Numbered from the stretch's first letter, positions 47,864 through 56,213 are shown. The stretch is 64,000 bases of DNA from Salinispora arenicola (GCF_006716065.1 NZ_VFOL01000001.1:62001-126000), one strand, 5' to 3'. Notes: a model not told the origin generated them from the letters alone. Numbers and translations: made by a program.

Positions 47864-47890
47864 AGCCCGCCCCATACAACAGGGCGGGCT
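47864..47890 (-). terminator. Hairpin downstream of the second tRNA-Glu
   Basis: Arms AGCCCGCCC and GGGCGGGCT with a 9-base loop, 13 bases after the 3' end of the tRNA at 47904-47976. On the minus strand it is followed by TTTC. Confidence 0.65.
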
Positions 47891-47903
47891 CACCACGCAT
47901 CTG

Positions 47904-47976
47904 TAGCCCCGACCGGATTCGAACCGGCGCTACCGCCTTGAGAGGGCGGCGTCCTGGGCCGCTAGACGACGGGGCC
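47904..47976 (-). tRNA. tRNA-Glu (anticodon CTC), second identical copy
   Basis: Identical over all 73 bases to the tRNA at 47639-47711, but with different flanks and its own hairpin terminator. It is therefore a tandem gene duplication in which each copy has its own transcription unit or processing site. Confidence 0.95.
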
Positions 47977-48077
47977 AGAACTACTGCCTCCCGCTCTCGC
48001 ACGGGAGGCCGAACTCCAACGGGAGGAGGACCTCCGCCAGAATCCAGCGGTCGCAACCCATTCGAATCGCGACAGCG

Positions 48078-48149
48078 CTGGGGTACCAGGACTCGAACCT
48101 AGACTAACTGAACCAGAATCAGTCGGGCTGCCAATTACCCCATACCCCA
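48078..48149 (-). tRNA. tRNA-Gln (anticodon CTG)
   Basis: A 72-base tRNA on the minus strand. The acceptor TGGGGTA pairs with TACCCCA, the discriminator is G, the anticodon loop TTCTGGT gives CTG (codon CAG), and the T-loop is TTCGAGT. With the two tRNA-Glu genes it forms a Glu-Glu-Gln cluster. Confidence 0.95.
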
Positions 48150-48249
48150 TCGGCACCTCGCAGCGCCGGGCACAAACCTTACCCTCCCCCCGCCGCTGGG
48201 CCAAATCGCCCTCGACAGAACGCCCTTGAGCTGCGAAAACCCCCAGAGG

Positions 48250-49053
48250 TCAGCCGACCGGCACCACCGGATTGGTCAGCTCACCGACCCCCTCGATCCG
48301 CACCGTGACCGTATCCCCATCCACGAGCGGACTAACCCCGGCTGGCGTGCCGGTCAGGATGACATCACCGGGAAGCAACGTCATCACATGTGAGACGTAC
48401 GACACCAGGGCTGGCACGTCGAACACCATGTCCCGGGTTCGGCCGAGCTGGCGGACCTCCATCTCCTCCGGATCACGACCCACCTCACACCGGATCTCCA
48501 GGTCGGTGACGTCGAGACCGGTGGTGATCCAGGGGCCGATCGGGCAGAACGAGTCGAAGCCCTTGGCCCGGGTCCACTGCCCGTCCACCCGTTGCAGGTC
48601 CCGTGCCGTGACATCGTTGGCGCAGGTGTAGCCGAAGATCGCACGCTGGGCCGCCGCCCGGTCAGCCCGCCGGGCACCGGGAGCCCCGATCACCACGGCC
48701 AGCTCGGCCTCGTGCTCGACCTGCTTCGACAGCGCCGGTAGCCGAATCGCGTCCCGCGGCCCGATCACCGAGGTGGACGGCTTGAGGAAGAGCAACGGCT
48801 CCTTGGGTACCTCGGTGCCGTGCTCGGCGGCGTGCTCGGCGTAGTTGCGACCGACGCAGACAACCTTGCTCGGCAGGATCGGCGAGAGCAGGCGGACATC
48901 GGAGAGGGCCCACCGTGCGCCGGAGAAGGTGATCCGTCCGAACGGATGCCCCTCGACCTCAGCGACGGTCAGACCCTGGGGGCCCGCCTCCGGCTCCCCC
49001 TCAACGACCCCGAACGACATTCCCTTGGCATGAGCGAAACGAGCGATACGCAC
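48250..49053 (-). CDS. Fumarylacetoacetate hydrolase-family protein
   Basis: A 267-residue member of the FAH superfamily. The core begins at KVVCVGRNYAEHAAEHG, followed by LFLKPSTSVIGP, metal ligands in QVEHEAELAVVIG, NDVTARDLQ and LLPGDVILTGTPAGV. These proteins act as acylpyruvate hydrolases, decarboxylases or isomerases, and the substrate is not determined. In other actinobacteria this gene sits just before gltX, which is absent here; instead a tRNA-Glu/Gln cluster follows. GTG start. Confidence 0.88.
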   Translation of the reverse strand: MRIARFAHAKGMSFGVVEGEPEAGPQGLTVAEVEGHPFGRITFSGARWALSDVRLLSPILPSKVVCVGRNYAEHAAEHGTEVPKEPLLFLKPSTSVIGPRDAIRLPALSKQVEHEAELAVVIGAPGARRADRAAAQRAIFGYTCANDVTARDLQRVDGQWTRAKGFDSFCPIGPWITTGLDVTDLEIRCEVGRDPEEMEVRQLGRTRDMVFDVPALVSYVSHVMTLLPGDVILTGTPAGVSPLVDGDTVTVRIEGVGELTNPVVPVG

Positions 49054-49309
49054 CGGGCCAATCTATCCCCGGCCTGGTACGCAGGCGCATCCGCAGGCCG
49101 CACGCGCGTGGCGCGCCCGGTACGGATTCGATCCGGCGGGGCCCGTCCGCCTCGTCGGCCATCCCGCAGACGCTCCGCACCCGGTGGTAGTCCTCCGACG
49201 CCGGGCGGTCGTGCACTCTACGCCGTCACCGCCCGGACGGGGCCGGCTTCGCCACTTCCTACCGCCCGGCGTGACACCGCCCTAGCGTCAGCTCCGGAGG
49301 TTCGTTCGT

Positions 49310-50614
49310 ATGCCTGCATCGACACGACACCACAGGGCCCTCGCAGTGCTCGTGCACTGCCTCGGCATCCTCGCCGCCGTGCCGGCGCTGCCCGGCTCGG
49401 CCGCCGCACAGCAACCGGCACCGCACACGGCGGCCACGGCACCGGCCAGCGGGCAACCATCCGCCCCGGCCAGCGAGGAGCCGGACCGACCATCCGCGCC
49501 GCCGGCGTTGCCGACCCCGACCCGGGCCGCTGTCCCGCCGCCGAAGCCGCCGATCACCGTACAGGTCGCGCCCGAGAACACGTCTGCGCCGAGATACCGG
49601 ATCCAGGTCCGCAACGATGGCGACCGGCCGGTGGCGACCACCGTCCGTCAGGAGCTACCGCCGGGTTCGTCGCCGACCTCGATCACCGACGGTGGGCGGC
49701 CCAGCCGACACGGCGGGGCAACCGGGACGGCGGTCACCTGGAACCTGCGGGTGCCCGCCCGGAGCACCACCACGCTCCGAACCGCGATCACCGCGCCGCC
49801 CGACCAGTCCCTGACCGCGCCCGCCTGTGCCTTCGCCACCGGCGGCGAGCGCCCGTACGACTGCGCGACAGCGACCTGGCAGCCCGCGTCGGCACCGGCG
49901 GCGGGTGAGCCGGAGCCGCCGGTGTGGCGACGGCCGGCTGCCCTGCTGACCGGCCTCAGTGGATTCGCTGCGCTCGCCGTCGGCGGCTGGTGGACGTGGC
50001 AGCGGCGGCGTCCGACGAAACTCACGCCACCCGGCCGGGGCGGTCGGGGGACCGTCTACCCGCGCCCCGCGGCACCGGCCGCACCCTTGCGGCGCCGCCG
50101 GCCCTCGACCTGGCTGCTCGTCCCGGTCGCCGCGGTGGTACTGGCCGGCACCACGGGGACAGCGACCTGGACAGCCACCCAGAAGGCAGCAGACGTTGAC
50201 ACCGACTCCCATCCCACCAGTGGAGCCTGGATCGGCACCGGAGCCGCCGGTGGCCTCGGGGAACCGCTGCGCGAGACGGCGTTCGAGTTCACCGTCTACC
50301 GGATCAGCTGCCGGCCCGCGCCGCAGGCACGGCAGTGTGCCGCGACTGTCGGGGTTCGCAACCTCACCCCGGAACAGCAGAGCTGGCACGGTTCACTCCA
50401 ACGGGCGTACCTCGCCGACGGCAACTTCGCCAGCACCGACGAAGAGAAGACCCGACGGGCGAACCAGGGACGGGACGTGTTCGCCAAGCCGTTGGCCGGC
50501 GGCAGCCGCATGGTCCTCCCGCTGGTCTTCACCGTGCAGGGCCGGCAGCCGCCGACGCAGCTCGAACTGCGCAGCGGGGTGTTCTCCGCCGGCGTCCGGG
50601 TGTACGTGCCCTGA
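49310..50614 (+). CDS. Secreted/membrane protein of unknown function, two transmembrane segments
   Basis: A 434-residue protein. The signal peptide is about 1-33 (ending GSAAAQ). A Pro/Ala-rich spacer leads to an Ig-like beta domain (ITVQVAPEN to AITAPPDQS) resembling DUF11-type modules. A membrane helix (about 207-227) is followed by a basic loop, then a second helix (about 267-285) and a C-terminal beta domain (about 300-434) with two Cys and the end VRVYVP. I cannot assign a function. Two modules fused through two membrane helices suggest a cell-envelope role. Confidence 0.75.
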   Translation: MPASTRHHRALAVLVHCLGILAAVPALPGSAAAQQPAPHTAATAPASGQPSAPASEEPDRPSAPPALPTPTRAAVPPPKPPITVQVAPENTSAPRYRIQVRNDGDRPVATTVRQELPPGSSPTSITDGGRPSRHGGATGTAVTWNLRVPARSTTTLRTAITAPPDQSLTAPACAFATGGERPYDCATATWQPASAPAAGEPEPPVWRRPAALLTGLSGFAALAVGGWWTWQRRRPTKLTPPGRGGRGTVYPRPAAPAAPLRRRRPSTWLLVPVAAVVLAGTTGTATWTATQKAADVDTDSHPTSGAWIGTGAAGGLGEPLRETAFEFTVYRISCRPAPQARQCAATVGVRNLTPEQQSWHGSLQRAYLADGNFASTDEEKTRRANQGRDVFAKPLAGGSRMVLPLVFTVQGRQPPTQLELRSGVFSAGVRVYVP

Positions 50615-50656
50615 CCCGTCCCGCCCACCCGGCGCCTAGCCCACCTGAAGGTCCTC

Positions 50657-51715
50657 CTACGCGGTGGTGACCGCGGGCTTGCGGGACCGTTCCGCCTTGC
50701 GGCGCAGTTGCGTGTAGACGCCGGTGAGGCCCATTGCCTTGCGTGCGTCGAACACGGTCTGCCGCACCACCCGCCGGGTGCGTTCCGTGCCTTCCACGAT
50801 CAGCTCGTCGACCAGGCCCCGGTCGGCCTCGTAGCGGGCGCGCCGCTCGCGCACCGGGTCGAGAAACGCGTTCAACGCGGTGGCCAGCTTCTCCTTGACC
50901 TCGACATCGCCGACCCTGCCCTCGCGATAGCGACTCTTGAGGTCAGCGACCTCGGCCCGGTTCGGGTTGAAGACGTCGTGATACTGGAACACCGGGTTGC
51001 CCTCGACCGTGCCGGGCACGTCCGCACGGACCCGGTTCGGGTCGGTGTACATGCCCATGACCTTGCGGCGAACGTCGGCCGGCTCGTCGGAAAGCGCGAT
51101 GACGTTGCCCAGGCTCTTGCTCATCTTGGCCCGGCCGTCGGTGCCGACCAGGGTGGGCGTTTCGGCGCTGACAAGTTCAGGGACGGGGAAGACCTCGCCG
51201 TAGAGGTGGTTGAAGCGGCGGGCCAGTTCCCTGGTGACCTCGACGTGCGCGGCATTGTCCTTGCCGACGGGCACCACGTGGGCCTTGACGCAGAGGATGT
51301 CGGCGGCCTGCAGGACCGGGTAGCCGAGCAGACCGTATGGCATCTCGTCCTTACCAGCGTCGCGGGCCATGTCCTTAAGCGATGGCACCCGCTCCAGGCG
51401 CGGCACGGTGACCAGGTTCTGGAAGAGGGTGTTGAGATCGCCGACTTCCTGGATCGCCGACTGGAGATAGAAGGTGGCGGTGTCCGGGTCTATCCCCGCG
51501 GCGAGGGAGTCGAGGACCATGTCCCGGGCGTTCTGGGTGGCCCTCGCGATGTCGTCGCGGGTGTTCTTGGTGGTCAACATATGCAGGTCGGCGATGATGA
51601 AGAAGCTCTCGTACCGCTGGTGCAACTTCACCCGGTTGGCGATGCTGCCGACGTAGTGGCCGAGGTGCAGTTTTCCGGTGGGACGGTCACCGGTGAGCAT
51701 CCGCTGAGCGGTCAT
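50657..51715 (-). CDS. trpS: Tryptophanyl-tRNA synthetase
   Basis: Class I synthetase charging tRNA-Trp, 352 residues. The HIGH-like motif is GKLHLGHYVG near the N-terminus and the KMSKS motif is in GRAKMSKSLGNVI. The frame is open 17 codons further, but MTAQRMLTGDRPTGKLHLGH is the family N-terminus, so the ATG at 51713-51715 is used. It is transcribed towards the secreted protein gene, with 42 bases between the stops. Confidence 0.96.
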   Translation of the reverse strand: MTAQRMLTGDRPTGKLHLGHYVGSIANRVKLHQRYESFFIIADLHMLTTKNTRDDIARATQNARDMVLDSLAAGIDPDTATFYLQSAIQEVGDLNTLFQNLVTVPRLERVPSLKDMARDAGKDEMPYGLLGYPVLQAADILCVKAHVVPVGKDNAAHVEVTRELARRFNHLYGEVFPVPELVSAETPTLVGTDGRAKMSKSLGNVIALSDEPADVRRKVMGMYTDPNRVRADVPGTVEGNPVFQYHDVFNPNRAEVADLKSRYREGRVGDVEVKEKLATALNAFLDPVRERRARYEADRGLVDELIVEGTERTRRVVRQTVFDARKAMGLTGVYTQLRRKAERSRKPAVTTA

Positions 51716-51766
51716 GACGATGGGGCCTTTCACGAAAGTGACGGGTCGACGAGGGGCAGGCGCCAA

Positions 51767-52003
51767 TCAGGCGACGGTTGCCTCGCCGATGCGACGGACC
51801 TGGGTCTTCGTCGGAAGCCGCCATCGCGAGCCATCGCGGAACCGCAGCCCGCGGGCACGTAGCAGAGCGAGGACCTGGTCACGCCGGTCCCCGAGACCGG
51901 TCCGGAGGGAGGTCGCGGCCGACCCCCCGGACAGCGATCGACACGCCACCGCCGCGTTTCGACCCTCGGCGGGTCTTGTCGTCGGCGTGCGGAGATGTGC
52001 CAT
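51767..52003 (-). CDS. Possible small protein upstream of trpS
   Basis: A 78-residue frame starting at an ATG with only a weak GGTGG upstream. The C-terminal half (DRRDQVLALLRARGLRFRDGSRWRL split across a helix-turn) looks like a short winged-helix segment and has good third-position GC. The N-terminal half is Ser/Ala-rich and unremarkable. It may be a genuine small gene or a remnant. No family was recognised. Confidence 0.35.
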   Translation of the reverse strand: MAHLRTPTTRPAEGRNAAVACRSLSGGSAATSLRTGLGDRRDQVLALLRARGLRFRDGSRWRLPTKTQVRRIGEATVA

Positions 52004-52082
52004 GGAACCACCGTAAACGTTTCCAGCGATCGGCTTCGACCCCGGTACGGGGTGATCGTCACCATCCCGCGTGGATCGGGAG

Positions 52083-52586
52083 TCAGCCGGCCGTGGCCGA
52101 TGGCTCCGGCAGGTACGCCTCGTACTTCTTCTTGATCAACGAGTTGTAGGCGAACCCCCACACCCGGGTCCCCCGGAAGGTCCAGACCCTGCCCGCCCTG
52201 ACATCCACGATGGCGGGCTGGGTCATGACCGCGAAGCCGGCCAGGTTCAGCCGGTACGCCTTCTGGGTCAGCGCCGTCGCGGAGGGATCCGCCGCCTCGG
52301 TCACCAGCACCGGCAACACGATGATGCCCGACTGCACGCCGCGCCACCGGCCTTTACGCTCCAGTCCGAGAGCCACCACGTCGTTGACAAAGGACCGCAG
52401 ATCTCCCTCGACAACCTGATTCATTGTCGCGACGACCGTGAAGAGGTGGATCCTGGTCAGCGCCCGGAACTGAGCCCGATAACCGACCACGACCGACTCG
52501 GCGCCAAGGCGTTCATCGGTCACCGCACACCTGTCGGCCGCCAGCCGTTGCCGAACCATTTCCACGTATTCCTCTGGCGCTACCAT
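52083..52586 (-). CDS. Hypothetical protein
   Basis: A 167-residue protein with no recognised domain. It starts at the ATG at 52584-52586, with GAGGGGG about 9 bases upstream, in preference to a start 13 codons earlier. The sequence alternates beta-like stretches (GYRAQFRALTRIHLFTVVAT; GIIVLPVLVTEA; NLAGFAVMTQPAIVDVRAG) and ends in a basic SLIKKKYEAYLPEP. It has no signal peptide and no membrane helix. It lies 94 bases from the stop of the monooxygenase gene, on the same strand. Confidence 0.65.
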   Translation of the reverse strand: MVAPEEYVEMVRQRLAADRCAVTDERLGAESVVVGYRAQFRALTRIHLFTVVATMNQVVEGDLRSFVNDVVALGLERKGRWRGVQSGIIVLPVLVTEAADPSATALTQKAYRLNLAGFAVMTQPAIVDVRAGRVWTFRGTRVWGFAYNSLIKKKYEAYLPEPSATAG

Positions 52587-52680
52587 CTCGCGTTGCCCCC
52601 TCAATCCTCGCCACCGACCGAGCATAGAAGGTTGGTACCCGGAGAACCGATTTCCGCCTCATTTCAGGAACTCGCAGTTC

Positions 52681-53847
52681 CTACCTCGCGAGTTCGGCAA
52701 TGTTCCGGTGGTTCTTCGGGAACAGCGGGCCGACCAGGAGTCGATCGAGGCCCGGTAGGCGCATTGCCCTGAATCCCCAGCGCCGGGCCAGAAGCCTGGC
52801 CGACGACGTCGGCAGGAACCACTCGGTGACCCGGTCTCGGGCCGCCTGTTGCGTGGCGCGGATGACCGGTCTCCAGCGACGCTCGTAGTCGGTCAGTCCC
52901 CCCTGGACCGACGTGGCGGCATGTAGCCGCTCGGCCAGCAGGTAGGCGCCGGCGACTCCCAGCGAGGCGCCCTGCCCGGCGATCAGGGACACCGCGTACG
53001 CGGCGTCACCGACCAGCGCGACCCGCCCATCGGTCCAGCGCGGCGCGTCGATCTGGGCGACTTGGTCGTAGTAGACCGCATCCGGCGGTGGGCAGTTGGC
53101 CACGGCCCGCTCCACCAGGTCACCCATGCCGGTGTAGGTACGACGCAGCGCCTCGCGTGGGTCCTCGGGTAGCCGGGCGTCCTCCGTCCGGTGCACGGCG
53201 AACACCGCGACCCGCCCATCGTCGAGCCCGTAGAGGCCCAGCTGACGGTTGAGGGTCTCCGTGAGTACGAACTGACCCCGAACCTGTTCGAACACCGCGG
53301 GGTCGTGGAAGACGTACGCCCCAGTGTGCATGCCAAGGTATCGGAGGTGGTCGCGCTCGGGACCGAAGACGAGCGAGCGGACGTGGGAGTGGATACCGTC
53401 GGCGCCCACGATCACGTCCGCTTCCACAGCGGTGCCGTCGGAGAGCTCTGCCCGGTCACCGCTGATCCGGTCGATCGTGACGTCGTAGCGGATGTCGACC
53501 TGGTTGTTGAGCGATTCGCGGAGCATGCGTTCGAGGGCCGGCCGCATGATGCTGGCGATTTCGCCGTCGAGGGCCCGGGCGAAGAGCGTGTAGTCGACGC
53601 TGACAGTCGTCCGACCACGGGAGTCAATGTAGCGGAAGGACTCGACCGAGCTGGCGAACCTCCGCAGGCCCGGTCGCAGACCCATCGCCGTCAGCGCCTC
53701 GTACCCCGGGCCGAAGAAATCGATCATGTATCCCTGTTCGCGCGGCCCTGGAGCGTGGTCGACGACCTGAACCTCCCAACCGTGGTGGTGCAGGCGGTGG
53801 GCGAGGGCCAGCCCGGCGATGCCGGCGCCGCAGATGAGGGCTTTCAT
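52681..53847 (-). CDS. FAD-dependent aromatic-ring monooxygenase-like protein
   Basis: A 388-residue flavoprotein of the FAD-binding-3 (PHBH-like) family. The N-terminal ADP-binding motif is MKALICGAGIAGLALAHRL. The central DG motif is EADVIVGADGIHSHVRS, and the late FAD-binding motif VALVGDAAYAVSLIAGQGASL follows. This family includes phenol/salicylate hydroxylases and tetracycline-inactivating enzymes. The substrate here is unknown. The ATG overlaps the TetR stop (ATGA), so the repressor and enzyme are translationally coupled and probably share control. Confidence 0.88.
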   Translation of the reverse strand: MKALICGAGIAGLALAHRLHHHGWEVQVVDHAPGPREQGYMIDFFGPGYEALTAMGLRPGLRRFASSVESFRYIDSRGRTTVSVDYTLFARALDGEIASIMRPALERMLRESLNNQVDIRYDVTIDRISGDRAELSDGTAVEADVIVGADGIHSHVRSLVFGPERDHLRYLGMHTGAYVFHDPAVFEQVRGQFVLTETLNRQLGLYGLDDGRVAVFAVHRTEDARLPEDPREALRRTYTGMGDLVERAVANCPPPDAVYYDQVAQIDAPRWTDGRVALVGDAAYAVSLIAGQGASLGVAGAYLLAERLHAATSVQGGLTDYERRWRPVIRATQQAARDRVTEWFLPTSSARLLARRWGFRAMRLPGLDRLLVGPLFPKNHRNIAELAR

Positions 53848-54476
53848 CGCTGCTCTCCATTCTCTTGGCTGTTGGTGATTCGGCTCTCTTTGCTGTTGGT
53901 GATTCGGCTCTCTTCGGTGTTGGTGATTCGGCGCAGTAGCGGGGCGATGTGCTCCGCCGACAGGCCCTGGTCGAGGCCCTTGTGCAGGACGAAGCCGTCG
54001 AAGAGCGCCATCACCACGCTCGCGGCGGCTTGCGGTCTGGGGTGTCCGGAGCGGGTGAGCGCCTCGGTCAGCGAGCAACGGAAGTCGGCGACCAGCGCAC
54101 TCATTCCCTGGCGCAGCTCGTGGTCGCGGGTGGCGGCGAGGTAGGTCTCGACGAACAGCAGGGAAGCCGGATCGGAACCGTTGTATTGGTCAAGGTCGAA
54201 CAACATCCGCTCGATGCCCTCGCTCGGGCTCGTGGCCCGGGCGAGGAGCGCGCTGGTGCCGTCGAGCATCCGGCGGACCTCGTCCAGGGCGGCGTGCCGC
54301 AGGAGTGCCTGCAACGAGTCGAAGTGGTAGTGCACCAGCCCTGAACGGACGCCCGCCCGCTCGGCGAGCGTCCGGGTGCTGACGGCATTCCAACCGAGCT
54401 CGCCGATCAGCTCCCGGGCGGCCGTCAACAGACGCGCTCGGGCGTTCCGGCCACGTTCGATGTTGGTCTCGCCCAC
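53844..54476 (-). CDS. TetR-family regulator with a tandem-repeat C-terminal tail
   Basis: A 210-residue regulator. It has a TetR helix-turn-helix (ELGWNAVSTRTLAERAGV, LVHYHFDSLQALL) and a helical effector domain. The last 25 residues consist of three repeats of RITN-(T/S)-x-E-S type (RITNTEES, RITNSKES, RITNSQEN), which arise from 24-bp DNA repeats at about 53863-53933. The GTG at 54474-54476 is used because AAGGAGG lies 5 bases upstream. The operator-like repeats at 54487-54515 sit over its start, and it is coupled to the monooxygenase gene. Confidence 0.88.
   Translation of the reverse strand: MGETNIERGRNARARLLTAARELIGELGWNAVSTRTLAERAGVRSGLVHYHFDSLQALLRHAALDEVRRMLDGTSALLARATSPSEGIERMLFDLDQYNGSDPASLLFVETYLAATRDHELRQGMSALVADFRCSLTEALTRSGHPRPQAAASVVMALFDGFVLHKGLDQGLSAEHIAPLLRRITNTEESRITNSKESRITNSQENGEQR
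53863..53933. repeat. Three 24-bp tandem repeats in the TetR 3' end
   Basis: The unit TGTTGGTGATTCGGC plus a 9-base spacer occurs three times in register with the reading frame, so it changes the repressor tail by whole eight-residue units. The DNA is noticeably AT-richer than the surrounding sequence. Copy number could vary by slippage. Confidence 0.7.
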
Positions 54477-54486
54477 GATGACCTCC

Positions 54487-54515
54487 TTGGACGATCGTCT
54501 TGGACGATCGACCAA
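54487..54515. promoter_or_regulatory. Candidate TetR operator and -10 element
   Basis: TTGGACGATCG occurs at 54487-54497 and again inside TTGGACGATCGACCAA (54500-54515), whose outer TTGG/CCAA and central CGATCG form an imperfect inverted repeat. On the minus strand TAGTAT (54516-54521) immediately upstream fits a -10 box. A repressor bound here would block its own promoter and the coupled monooxygenase. Confidence 0.5.
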
Positions 54516-54669
54516 ATACTACACGCGGCACGAAGGGGCAGCACCCCCCGCCGCCCCGACAACCGGGTATGCGGACAAGCCCGGGCCTGTCGCGGGCGGA
54601 ACGCGTCGTGGCCCCGCCGCGGGCGGACACACCCGGGCCCGAACGCAGGGACGGCCGTACCCTGGGCAG

Positions 54670-55560
54670 GTGACGACCGCCCTTCCCGCACTCGGCACCG
54701 TGCTCGAACCGGCGACCTGGCAGGCCCGACGACGGGCGCACCAGGAGCGGGTCGACGCATTGCTGGCCCCGCACCTGGCCCGCCGGCGGAACGGCGAGAA
54801 GCACCCGGTACAGGACTTCCTCTTCACCTACTACTCGTACCGGCCAGCTCGGCTACGCCGCTGGCACCCGGGCGCTGGGCTGGTGCTGCGCGGCGCGGAT
54901 CCGACCGAGCTCGGTCCCGACTACCGCGCCAGCACCGCCGGGGCCACCCTCGACACCCCGGCGGTACGCGCCCGCCGAGCCGCATCGATCGCCTGGACCC
55001 GGACCCTGTTGGCGGCCACGGCAGGCCGACCGGCGCAGTTCGGCTGCTTCGGCATGCACGAGTGGGCGATGGTCTACCGGCAGACCCAGGCGGAGATCCG
55101 GCACAACGCCTGGTCGCTGCGGTTGAGCCCACAGCGCATCGCCACGACCGTGGAGGAGCGGGGAGTGCGGTGCAGCCACTTCGACGCGTACCGGTTCTTC
55201 ACCCCACCGGCCCGGCCGCTGAACCTCCTCCAGCCGACCCGGGACAGCCAGCACGACCTGGAGCAGCCCGGCTGCCTGCACGCCAACATGGATCTCTACA
55301 AGTGGGCGTACAAGCTCTCGCCACTGGTGGCGTCCGAGTTGGTCGCGGACTGCTTCGAACTGGCGGGGGAGATCCGTGCTCTCGATATGCGCGCCTCGCC
55401 GTACGACCTGGCCGCGCTGGGCTACCCGCCGGTCCGGGTCGAGACCGCGCAGGGACGGGTTGAGTACGCGACCGCCCAACGCGGCTTCGCCGAACGGGCC
55501 ACCCGGCTGCGCACCCGGCTGCTCGATACCCTGGACGGCTGCGCTGATTCGGACCAGTGA
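54670..55560 (+). CDS. Conserved actinobacterial protein of unknown function (sometimes labelled 3-methyladenine DNA glycosylase)
   Basis: A 296-residue soluble protein starting at GTG 54670. Distinctive segments are QDFLFTYYSYRPARLRRWHPG, FGCFGMHEWAMVYRQ, LRLSPQRIATTVEE and LLQPTRDSQHDLEQPGCLHA (conserved His/Asp/Gln). Automated annotation sometimes calls such proteins DNA-3-methyladenine glycosylase, but I see no helix-hairpin-helix motif or other glycosylase signature, so the function is best left open. Aromatic, His- and Cys-rich motifs hint at an enzyme. It is divergent from the TetR gene and convergent with arfB. Confidence 0.72.
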   Translation: MTTALPALGTVLEPATWQARRRAHQERVDALLAPHLARRRNGEKHPVQDFLFTYYSYRPARLRRWHPGAGLVLRGADPTELGPDYRASTAGATLDTPAVRARRAASIAWTRTLLAATAGRPAQFGCFGMHEWAMVYRQTQAEIRHNAWSLRLSPQRIATTVEERGVRCSHFDAYRFFTPPARPLNLLQPTRDSQHDLEQPGCLHANMDLYKWAYKLSPLVASELVADCFELAGEIRALDMRASPYDLAALGYPPVRVETAQGRVEYATAQRGFAERATRLRTRLLDTLDGCADSDQ

Positions 55561-55567
55561 TCCGCCC

Positions 55568-55606
55568 GCGGATGCAACGGATCCCGGACCGATCCGTCGC
55601 ATCCGC
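55568..55606. terminator. Long hairpin downstream of the 296-residue protein gene
   Basis: Arms of 16 bp (GCGGATGCAACGGATC and its complement with one mismatch) and a 7-base loop begin 7 bases after the stop codon. The position and stability support a factor-independent terminator, although no T-run follows. Confidence 0.65.
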
Positions 55607-55787
55607 CACCCACACTGAATCCACAGTGGATGAAATCGCAGGGAGGCGATACGGTCCCGACATGGCGACCGGCTTCCCGAAACACGAGCCGCACCGCGCG
55701 GCCCGGATCTTCACCCGCCGCCTCACCCCGCACCGACGGGCACCCGGATCCCGTTACCACTCGCCGGGCTCACCAGCGGTGATCCGG

Positions 55788-56213
55788 TCAGTCGCCGTCG
55801 ACACGGCGGTCGCGCTTGCGCTGGGACCGCCGTTTCTTCTCGGCCAGTCGACGCTCCTTGGCAGCACGGGAGGGCCGGGTCGGGCGACGCCGCTTCGGCG
55901 GCGGTGCGATCGCCTCCCGCAACAGTGCGGCCATCCGCTCCCGGGCGGCCTCACGGTTGGTGAGTTGCGCCCGGTGCTCACTGGCCGTCACGGTCAGCAC
56001 GCCGTTGACGAGTCGCCCGGCGAGGCGGTCGAGTGCCCGCGCGCGCAGCGGCTCCGGGAGCGACGGTGACGCGGCCAGGTCAAGGCTGAGTTCCACCCGC
56101 GAGTCGGTCGTGTTGACCCCCTGACCGCCGGGCCCGGACGACCGGGAGAAGCGCTCCCGCAGCTCGGCGTCGGGCACCACCCACCGATCGTGCACCCGCA
56201 GCCCACTTTCCAC
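55788..56213 (-). CDS. arfB: Alternative ribosome-rescue peptidyl-tRNA hydrolase ArfB
   Basis: Release factor-like protein, 141 residues, that frees peptides from stalled ribosomes lacking a stop codon. The catalytic GGQ is in RSSGPGGQGVNTTDSRVEL, and the C-terminus is the typical basic tail (about 108-141, KRRRPTRPSRAAKERRL and following Lys/Arg). The start is GTG 56211-56213, with GGGAGG directly adjoining it, which is closer than normal, so an internal GTG (56193-56195) cannot be excluded. Confidence 0.9.
   Translation of the reverse strand: MESGLRVHDRWVVPDAELRERFSRSSGPGGQGVNTTDSRVELSLDLAASPSLPEPLRARALDRLAGRLVNGVLTVTASEHRAQLTNREAARERMAALLREAIAPPPKRRRPTRPSRAAKERRLAEKKRRSQRKRDRRVDGD

Noticed and set aside
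47697..48204. Open frames through the tRNA cluster
   Set aside because: They arise from tRNA genes and their flanks. The near-identical peptide pieces reflect the duplicated tRNA-Glu.
55557..56069. A 170-codon plus-strand frame overlapping arfB
   Set aside because: It is mostly antisense to arfB. The part before 55788 includes the terminator hairpin and has no ribosome binding site.
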